Positions 54,331 to 64,000 of a DNA stretch of 64,000 nucleotides are shown here, in pieces. The notes under the pieces are model-generated. The model did no database searches. It saw only the letters and a program-made list of their open reading frames with translations, and had not been told where the DNA came from. The DNA is taken from assembly GCF_026210795.1 (NCBI RefSeq), contig NC_089442.1:1736001-1800000 (forward strand), given 5' to 3'. Source of the DNA: Rhizophagus irregularis. Its lineage: Eukaryota; Glomeromycota; Glomeromycetes; Glomerales; Glomeraceae. How positions within the stretch are numbered: the first letter of the stretch is position 1; each line of letters opens with the position of its first letter. A program made the position numbers and the translations under genes.

Positions 54331-56416
54331 AGTATACTATATAAGTTTACTGTGCCCATATATGACAGGTTAACGTAACATTAACGTAACATTAACTTTT
54401 AATTAACATTTGTTAACTGCCAATTATATTAAAATAGAAAAGCTTGATATTAAATGTATTATGTAATTGGCAAACAAATGCTAAATATGAGGGATCATCA
54501 TCTTAAAAGAAAATACTCGAAACTAATCTTATGTTAAATGTAATAAATAAAAAATAATAATCACATGAAACTGTGAAACTGGCAACAATTACTGCTGGCA
54601 AAATTATTTTTTTTAAAAAAAATCTCATCCATTTTGAATTACTATAAAACAGTATGAACAGGAAAAATAAAATAAAAAATAAATTTTCTTAAAACCCATA
54701 ATAACAGTAAATTTTATGGCATTTTTGAAACAGAAAAGGTATGATAAATTACATAAAATTTTAAAAAGTTGCTTATATGCAAACTTGCTAAAGAATTTAA
54801 GTTTACTGCTCTGAAGATAATGTTTTCATGTAATTCAAAAAAGGGCGACAATTAGTTTTACCAATATTATATGTATGTGAATATTCACATATACAAGAAA
54901 TTTGATTGTTTGATTATTATGACAAAAATTATTTATTTATTGTAAACAAATAACTGATAAACAAATAAAAAAGGATAATCACATGAAATTAGTAATAGTT
55001 ACGGCTGGTAAAATTATTTTTTTTTAAATCTCATCTGCAAATTAATTATTATTTTTACCAATATTATCAGTTATATGTATGTAGATATTTACATATACAG
55101 AAAATTTGAGTTTGATTATTATTGTTTAAATAAAAATTTAGTTTTTTAAAAAATTAATTAATAATCAACTATCATTAAAAAAGAAGTTAAAAATCCATGT
55201 ATCTATTGATTCAATTCAGTATACTTATATGTAAATTTCCAATTAGATTTAAGAAGAAAAATATTTAATTGCTTTTTTATATAAAAAAGAACAGTAGTCA
55301 AATAATATTAATAAAAGAAGAAAAAAATTTAAAAAGAAAAAAATATATATTAACATTATTAATCAAAAATCAGGAATTTACAGCCTCTAGCATTATTTCT
55401 TATCCCACAATTTTTAACAAAAAAAAAAATATAAATATAAGTACCAGTTGACCGTATGGGTGGATATCCCCCAGCATTACCCACAATTTTCACCTATATA
55501 TATAAAACTTAATTTTAGCCTGAATTGTCAAGCATTTATTTATTAAAATTTGAAAATATTTTTATAATTAAACAATTCATGATTTTACCGATCAGTGGAG
55601 CAACATTTTGCTGATCACTAATTAAATTTGGAAAATTGCAGAAATTAGCCATTAGAAACACGATTTATTTATATTTGTAAAAAGGAGGTGGCTGAAATTT
55701 ACATGTGATATCATAACTACACACCTTAAATTGGAGTGCTTTTTTTTATGACTTTATTTTATTTCAAAATTTTAATAGTAAAAAGCATAGCATAGTGGAC
55801 ATGCTTTCATCACTTTGCTGATCATTCATCAATCATATAATATATCATGTCACATTAATTTTGAAGTTATGGTTAAAGCCATAAAATGCTTGGCCAAACT
55901 ATACTAATGTTTTTTTTAGCAGTTTATGAAAAATAAAAAAAATTATATTGTCAAAGTTAACCTTAAACCAAAATTTTCAATAATTAGATAACTGTTTAAA
56001 GAATTTTTTTGATAAATTTAATATGCAGTAAATTTAAATGAATGTTAAACTGTCTATAAAATTATTATTATATAGGATTTTCAACCAAAAGCGGAGTGAT
56101 AAAATTAAATAAATGATTGACAAATGATTGACAAAATTGTGACAAAGTAAAAATGAATGATAATCATTTCATTGGTGCTTAATAATTACCTAAGATGAAA
56201 TGATTAATCAGTTACTGCGATTTTGTAATAATTGATCTACATTCCAGTTTGTTTGTCATATATGCAATGATGCAATACTTGTACTTGTGATCAACGCTTT
56301 TGCACATAATGTATTTTGCATAAATATTATTACCATATTTATTCATACTAATAAAGGCGCTCAATAATAAAAAAAAAAAGAAAAGAAATAAAAATATTTA
56401 CTTTATCCTTTTCCAG
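54331..56416. other. AT-rich region upstream of the plus-strand kinase
   Basis: No convincing gene. It holds two similar blocks, about 54540-54640 and 54960-55040, sharing AAATAAAAAAxATAATCACATGAAA, an internal duplication. The 60-71-codon frames are composition artefacts. Presumably contains the promoter and any 5' exon of the following gene. Confidence 0.4.
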
Positions 56417-59400
56417 TTGGGAAGAATTTGAGAATTTTGATATAGTAATGGACCAATGTATTAAAGGTAGCTGAAATATTTTTTTATTTATAAACAATTC
56501 ATGTTTAATATTTTACATAATTCAACTAATTATATTCTTAATTTAAATAACTAGATTGTAAGTAATATATATAATTTACAGTAAATGCCTTTATATTATC
56601 TTTATATTTAACTAATTAATAATTAATAATACTACAGGGTGTAAGTTATATGATATCTATATTTGCATTATTTATATAATTTAAACTAACTAATTTCTTT
56701 ATTTAAAAAATTATTTCATAGATGGTAAGTTATTTATTTAATTCTATTATTACCTATTGTTATAATATTTACATATAATTTAAACTAACTAATTTCTTTA
56801 TTTAAAAAATTATTTCATAGATGGTAAGTTATTTATTTAATTCTATTATTACCTATTGTTATAATATTTACATATAATTTAAACTAACTAATTTCTTTAT
56901 TTAAAAAATTATTTCATAGATGGTAAGTTATTTATTTAATTCTATTATTACTTATTGTTATAATATTTACATATAATTTAAACTATCTAATTTCTTTATT
57001 TAAAAAATTATTTTGTAATTTATTTAGTTGGTAAGTCATAAGTTGTTTATTTAATTCTATTATTACTTATTGTTATAATATTTACATATAATTTAAACTA
57101 TCTAATTTCTTTATTTATTTAATAGATCGTAAGTTATAAATTATGTATTTAATTCTATTATTACTTATTGTTATAATATTTACATATAATTTAAACTATC
57201 TAATTTCTTTATTTATTTAATAGATCGTAAGTTATAAATTATGTATTTAATTCTATTATTACTTATTGTTATAATATTTACATATAATTTAAACTATCTA
57301 ATTTCTTTATTTATTTAATAGATCGTAAGTTATAAATTATGTATTTAATTCTATTATTACTTATTGTTATAATATTTACATATAATTTAAACTATCTAAT
57401 TTCTTTATTTATTTAATAGATCGTAAGTTATAAATTATGTATTTAATTCTATTATTACTTATTGTTATAATATTTACATATAATTTAAACTATCTAATTT
57501 CTTTATTTATTTAATAGATCGTAAGTTATAAATTATGTATTTAATTCTATTATTACTTATTGTTATAATATTTACATATAATTTAAACTATCTAATTTCT
57601 TTATTTAAAAAATTATTTTGTAATTTATTTAGTTGGTAAGTCATAAGTTGTTTATTTAATTCTATTATTACTTATTGTTATAATATTTACATATAATTTA
57701 AACTATCTAATTTCTTTATTTAAAAAATTATTTTGTAATTTATTTAGTTGGTAAGTCATAAGTTGTTTATTTAATTCTATTATTACTTATTGTTATAATA
57801 TTTACATATAATTTAAACTATCTAATTTCTTTATTTAAAAAATTATTATGATCTAGCTTGTAAGTATCTCTATTGTTATATATTTATATAATATTTATTT
57901 GTTAATTGAATTCTTTTATTTAAAAAATTATCTGTTACTTTAGTTGGTAAGTTGTAAATTATGGGTTATTATGTATTTATCCAAAAACTAAGACTTATAT
58001 TACATTAAATTCCTATTTAAATTTTAGAGTAAGTAATAATTTATTTTAGTGTAAATTATAATACAATCTATAATATAATTTTAATTATATAAATTTATAG
58101 ATTTGGGAAAAGTGGAAATACAATTATAGATGATTTTATTCTTGAAAAAAAATTAAGATGGATTCCTTATAACAAATTTAAAAATGTTGAATATCTTGAT
58201 GAGGGAGGATTTGGTACTATATACAAAGCTATTTGGTTAAAGAATAATGGAGATGAAAAAGAAGTAATTCTTAAATGTCCCAAGAATTTAAATGAAAATT
58301 TAAATGAATTTTTGAAAGAAGTATGATAGATTGATAGTATATTATTTTTTTATTTTTATAATTTATATTAATTAATTATTATTAATTTTTGTAGTGGAAC
58401 TATCATAAGAATTGTTTAAATTCATCATATGATATTATAAATTTTTATGGATTTACAAAAGATCCAAAAATTTCAAAATATGCGGTAGTAATGGCTTATG
58501 CAAATAATGGTAATTTAAGAGAAAATTTAACAAGAATAGTCAAAAATAATTGGAATCAAAAATTATATATGTTGTACAGAATTATTACTGGACTAAATGA
58601 TATACATGAAAAAAATCTTATTCATTGTGATTTTCATGATGGTAATATTTTAAATCATGATGAGAATATAATTTGTATTAGTGATTTAGGATTATGTCAA
58701 CCTGTAAAATCGTTTTTGAAAAAGTATGATATTTATGGTGTTATACCATTTATGGCTCCTGAAGTTTTAAGAGGCAAATCTTATACTCCAGCTAGTGATA
58801 TATATAGTTTTTCTATGATTATGTGGGAACTTACATCTGGAGTACCACCATTTAATAATAGAGCACATGACATTCAACTTAGTTTAAGTATTTGTAAATA
58901 TGGTGAACGTCCTGAAATTATTGAAAATACTCCACAATGTTATGTAAATTTGATGAAAAAATGTTGGAATGAAGATCCATTAAAAAGACCATCTGCTAAA
59001 GAAGTATTAAAAATTATTAAGAATTGGATTTTCCGTCCTGATGATGATGAAGTCAATGATGAATTAAAAAGCAACATTATGGAATTTATAAATGCACCAA
59101 TTGGGCAGTATAACAATTTTGTTACTCAATCTCATCCTAAAGCATGTTATACAAGTCGCTTACTTAATTTTACTAGTAAAAAATTGAATGAAATTATTGA
59201 AAGTGAAGATTCACAAGCTAGTATAGAAGCAAATGAAATGCTAGTAAGTGAAGATTTGAATGATTATATAATTAAGGATTTGGGGTCATTAGGTATGTAT
59301 TATGATATATAAAAAATTAATCTTGCAAATTATTTATGTGAAATTAATTTTATTTAATATTTAATCATTAAAACAGATGAAAATAATAGTAAAAAGTTGA

Positions 59401-59605
59401 ATGAAATTGAAGATTCACAAGCTAGTATAAAAGCAAATGAAATGCTAGTAAGTGAAGATTTGAATGATTATATAATTAAGAATTTGGGGTCATTAGGTAT
59501 GTATTATGATATAAAAAAGAATTAATGAATTAATCTTGCAAATTATTTATGTGAAATTAATTTTATTTAATATTTAATTTAGATATTAAAACAGATGAAA
59601 ATTAA
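56417..59605 (+). CDS. TKL-type protein kinase with microexon array, HCD catalytic loop
   Basis: Exons: 56417-56466 (after TTTTCCAG; reads WEEFENFDIVMDQCIK, with a possible ATG at 56448; the true 5' end is not defined), 15 candidate 3-nt exons and one 1-nt exon (56555-58028), then 58101-58320, 58395-59292, 59377-59496 and 59595-59605. All phases agree. FGKSGNTIIDDFI and LRWIPYNKFKNVEYL precede GGFGTIYKA; the ATP-site Lys is in VILKCPKN. The catalytic loop is HCDFHDGNIL (Arg of HRD replaced by Cys, so a non-RD type), followed by SDLGLCQ, FMAPEVLRG, DIYSFSMIMWEL and LKRPSAKEV. No Cys-rich module is present. The tail ends in a duplicated exon. Without the microexons the frame between the first exon and 58101 fails unless the 1-nt exon is used. 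Confidence 0.75.
56555..58034 (+). repeat. Array of intron/3-nt-exon units, mostly 98-115 bp period
   Basis: Fifteen times the sequence shows AG, exactly three bases, then GTAAGT. Triplets start at 56555 ATT, 56638 GGT, 56722, 56821 and 56920 ATG, 57028 TTG, 57126, 57224, 57322, 57420 and 57518 ATC, 57633 and 57748 TTG, 57857 CTT, 57944 TTG. A last unit has one base (A at 58028). Five ATC units are spaced exactly 98 bp. Each unit contains a branch-point-like CTAAC/CTAAT about 30 nt before the AG and a T-rich tract. Units at both edges have diverged almost completely yet keep the AG-N3-GTAAGT core. Confidence 0.85.
59180..59605 (+). repeat. Tandem duplication of the last coding exon and intron
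   Basis: Two copies of about 205 bp. Each encodes EDSQASI(E/K)ANEMLVSEDL then NDYIIK(D/N)LGSLG, followed by donor GTATGT, intron, and acceptor AAAACAG|ATGAAAA. The 120-nt exon at 59377-59496 is phase 1 to phase 1, so the duplication keeps frame. The last acceptor leads to Asp-Glu-Asn-stop. Confidence 0.8.
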
Positions 59606-60313
59606 CTAGTCATTGTTTGTTTTTAAAAAAAAATTATATTTTTTTTTTTAAGTGATATTTGATATTATACATTTAAAAGAAATTGTTCTTAATTTATTCT
59701 TTTTAAATTTATTTAAACGCTAAGGCTAGAGTAGTAAAATATTTTACAAAATTCTTAGTTTGTAATTTAAATAATTCCTTTTTTTTCTTTTTTTATTATA
59801 CTTATAATTATTTAAACACTAAGACTAGAGTAGTAAAATATTTACAAGTTTCTTAGTTTGTAATTTAAATAAATCTTTTTTTTATAACTTTTCCAATTAT
59901 GAGATATAAATTATCAAAATAATAATATAAACCCATTTCCAATGATAATGTATAGGCCAATAGCCTAACACTAGCCATTTTCTGTTTGATCACATGTTCG
60001 TACATAGCTCTGCATAACTCTGCTGGCTAAACCTGTCTGGAAAATGTCCTTCTATCAATTTTGTTTTACAGACAGTTCTATGAAAATGACAGCAAGTTCT
60101 TCTTCACAAGCCTCTTCCTTAATCCTCCAAAAAAGCAATCATACTTTACAGAAACTTTTAAAATCGAAACAAAATATTGACCATATCGAAAATATATCAT
60201 GAAACTTTAATCAAGATTTGGCCATAACAAAATCAGCTGATTTGATCAAAATTGTAAAAATGTATTATTGAAATCTTATCGAATTTGTAAATAAATTGTA
60301 AAATTGTGTCATG
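59606..60313. other. 3' flank of the plus-strand kinase
   Basis: No gene. Two near-identical blocks (about 59700-59770 and 59810-59880, with CTAAGRCTAGAGTAGTAAAA) form a direct duplication of about 110 bp period. The remainder is unremarkable. Confidence 0.5.
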
Positions 60314-61505
<1,192 letters not shown>

Positions 61506-64000
61506 ATTTTAAATTATTTGGTTAAAATTCAATAAATCTGGAAGGAAAAAAACAAACGAGTCAAATGATGATCAAAAATTCGAATAAATTCTTTTAAGGT
61601 ATTTATAGAAAAATCATAAATGCACCTTACTAATTTAGTCATTGATCATCATGCGTAAAGGAAACTGTAAAAATAACGGATCAATTCGTTATAAAAATTC
61701 TTAAAACATATATTAATTACATCGAAGTTTATTATGCTTAATTTCGAATGATGACTATAAATTTAAAATTTAAAATAAATGCCTTTGCCTAAAATAACTT
61801 TAAGGTAAAATAGAAGATCATTTGTAAGTTACGCTACTTGTGGTAATCGTTATTTAACTCGGTATAATGTAATTACGGGAAACAAAAATAAAAAAACTGA
61901 AATTATCTTAAATTCTTTTGAAAATTATTATTAAAGATTCTTATTTGTAATCAATCTATTCTATCTGAATAATAAATTAATCTTCACATATTGAAAAATT
62001 ATTTAAGAACTAAGATTAATTTTAACATCATTGAATAATTCAAACGTACACAAGTAAAAATATCAAGTATTAGGTCATTTAATAAGAAGAATTTATAAAA
62101 GATTTTGGTCACCGATCGTAAAAAAAAAGATTAGTTTTTTTATTTATATATGATATTTGATTTGTCTACCATAAAAGGATGTCAAGGATATTACGTAACG
62201 GAGATTTATATCCTTGAAAATGAAAAATTGGGATTAAATTATTATACCTAACCAAAATTCCCGATTTGGACGAAAAACTCTCGGATACTTTTAGTACTAA
62301 CGCCTAAATTTTTTTTTTTTGTTAGAAAAGGAAACTACTTGCCATTTTTAATTTGTCCTTTTCTCTTTTTGTAATAAAAACAGCTGGCTCAAAATTCAAA
62401 CCACTTCCCTATTTTATCATTTTCTCTTTTGTAGGAAAAAAAAAAATTTTATCAAAAAAAATTAATTTCTTGAAAATTTCTGATATTTCAATTAAGGTTA
62501 TAATTATTTTAATTTTGAAAAAAAAATACAATCATCAAAAAATAGTAAAAAAGGAAGAAACAATATTAATAATTGTTTAAGTGTAAAGAAATAGTCTGAG
62601 TTTTAGAAAAATATCAAATGGTTCCTATCAAAAAAAACTATTCCATCCATATTATTTAAAGATGAACTGTACATTTGTGAGCATTGGAATTTAGTGTCTG
62701 TATTAAAAATAAACATTCATCATTTATTTATTTAAATTGAAACATAATCATGGTAACGTTCAAAAATTTTTCATAATTCGGAAGCGTAAATTAACGGTTA
62801 AGAGTTTATTTTTAGTCTTAGAATTTCCATGTAGTATTATTAATTGTTATTAAGCCTGCGAAGATTATAAACATATTTAATTTGGTCTTTATTATCATAT
62901 TGTTTTAACCTATTATTATATAATTATTCATTTATTATAGAATTTGGTCTAACTCAAATATTTAATGCAATTTTTAATTGTTATTAAACCTTTTTAAGAA
63001 TATGAACAAGTCTTGTTGTCTGATTTAAATAATTTCATAAGCTATCGTCTGTTCCACTTTGCATATTACAAAATAATATTAATTCAAATTCAATATAAAA
63101 GTTCATTTGTGACTATTAATTTTTTATGATTTTCACGCTTTTATTTTTCATTATTATTTCGCACAAAAACTTTTGTTAATTTTAGTCAGTATTTATTTCC
63201 TTTAAAAATCCTTACTTAATTTCCATATCTATATCCATTACCATTTTCAATTTCAGAATGTTAAGTTTTGATAAGTCAAGATTCAAAGAAAAGGGTATTT
63301 TTTGAGTATTCATGAATGATTATGCACAAATTGTGCAAGTTGATTTAAATGTATCTCAAAAATTCCTGTAGTAATACTTTCTTCATCAATAACATCATGA
63401 TCGTAATTAATGGATTTTGCGGTTATTTGTTTTTTTTGGAAATACGTTTAGATTTATACTTTTTAGTTGTTTAATCAAACATGAATTACAAGTTTTAGAA
63501 TGTCGATTTCTTAACTACTTATTGCATCTTCAGAAAAATATAATGAAAACGTGTTGGTCAAAGTAAAATTGCGTGGCTTTTAAGAATTTAGCAGCTTTTT
63601 ATTAACTAATCATATTTGCTGCGCCGCAGAGAAATTTGAAGGGTCTGTATAAATAATTTTCAGTGAAATGACGAGTCAGATAATTTTCATGTCGATAAAC
63701 GTTAAAATGACATCTCGGTGAAATGAAGCTAGGTAATTTTTTCATATCGGTAAAATGGAAGTCAACAAAATGTAATCGGTTAATTACATGGCGGTGAAAT
63801 GGCTGGCTATATATTGTCATCATAACCCTTTTCTTTATAAAAATATAATACAAAACTAATTTACTAAGTTTACAATTTTTTTTATGGCAGTTAGAGAACT
63901 TGTGCATTGACTGTTAAATGATGATTCTTTTCATCTAAAGTTTGGGTTAAAGTCTGTAGGAAAATCATGGAGAAGTTATTTTATCGGCTTTGGATTCGGG
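61506..64000. other. Unit-6 spacer to window end
   Basis: 61660-62200 resembles 6720-7320 of unit 1 and 62760-63000 resembles 7320-7480, so the array backbone continues. No gene is supported. The Lys-rich frame at 62353-62580 is low-complexity. 63650-63800 has four loosely spaced GGTGAAATG words on the plus strand without a clear period. Confidence 0.45.

Noticed and set aside
56640-57860. Treating the roughly 98-bp repeats as an ordinary non-functional satellite
   Set aside because: Exact retention of AG-N3-GTAAGT in even the most diverged units and the restored open frame argue against a neutral satellite, so it is reported as a finding.
62353-62580. 75-codon Lys-rich frame
   Set aside because: Low-complexity A-runs; no homologous frame in other units.
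63650-63800. Recurring GGTGAAATG words as a tandem repeat or operator array
   Set aside because: Spacing is irregular and flanks differ; too weak to support a feature.

Overview
The window looks like nuclear DNA of an arbuscular mycorrhizal fungus, most likely Rhizophagus or a close relative (Glomeromycotina). This is inferred from very AT-rich DNA, many short introns (about 70-115 nt, GTAAGT/GTATGT donors), an abundance of small inverted-repeat elements, and tyrosine-kinase-like (TKL) protein kinases of the kind greatly expanded in these fungi. No bacterial, viral or organellar features and no RNA genes were seen.

Layout: a tandem array of a roughly 8-14 kb unit. Each unit carries, on the minus strand, an O-acetylhomoserine sulfhydrylase (MET17-type) pseudogene upstream of a Cys-rich TKL kinase. 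Unit 1 (1-8.3 kb) has a broken kinase. Units 2 (8.3-16.3), 3 (16.3-30.7), 4 (30.7-43.1) and 5 (43.1-50.6) each have a kinase with complete, phase-consistent exons (about 777, 778, 785 and 731 residues) and a degenerate MET17 copy. A sixth, 3'-truncated MET17 relic lies at 60.3-61.5 kb. So the duplicated kinase is kept open while the co-duplicated metabolic gene decays in every copy.

Between units 5 and 6 lies a different kinase on the plus strand (56.4-59.6 kb). Its 5' half is an array of about 98-bp repeats. Every repeat carries a 3' splice site, exactly 3 nt, then a GTAAGT donor: 15 candidate 3-nt microexons plus one candidate 1-nt exon. Joined, they keep one open frame between the flanking exons. 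Its 3' end also carries a duplicated in-frame exon. The minus-strand kinases likewise have tandemly duplicated, phase-symmetric cassette exons in their C-terminal tails. Local exon amplification is the recurrent theme of the locus and the most interesting thing seen here.

Mobile DNA explains most of the size variation between units. Comparing units gives empty sites and target duplications for several elements: a 249-bp TA-flanked MITE (12.2 kb), a 161-bp MITE with an 8-bp duplication (12.6 kb), a 2.4-kb inverted-repeat element nested by an 8-bp duplication inside the terminal repeat of another 2.3-kb element (22.4-27.1 kb), a 713-bp element (28.5 kb), a degraded hAT transposase (37.3-39.5 kb) with its own nested MITE, and a 3.2-kb palindromic AT-rich element (50.6-53.8 kb). 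Fragments of unrelated genes, including the end of an RNA-recognition-motif protein, lie at 40.3-41.2 kb.
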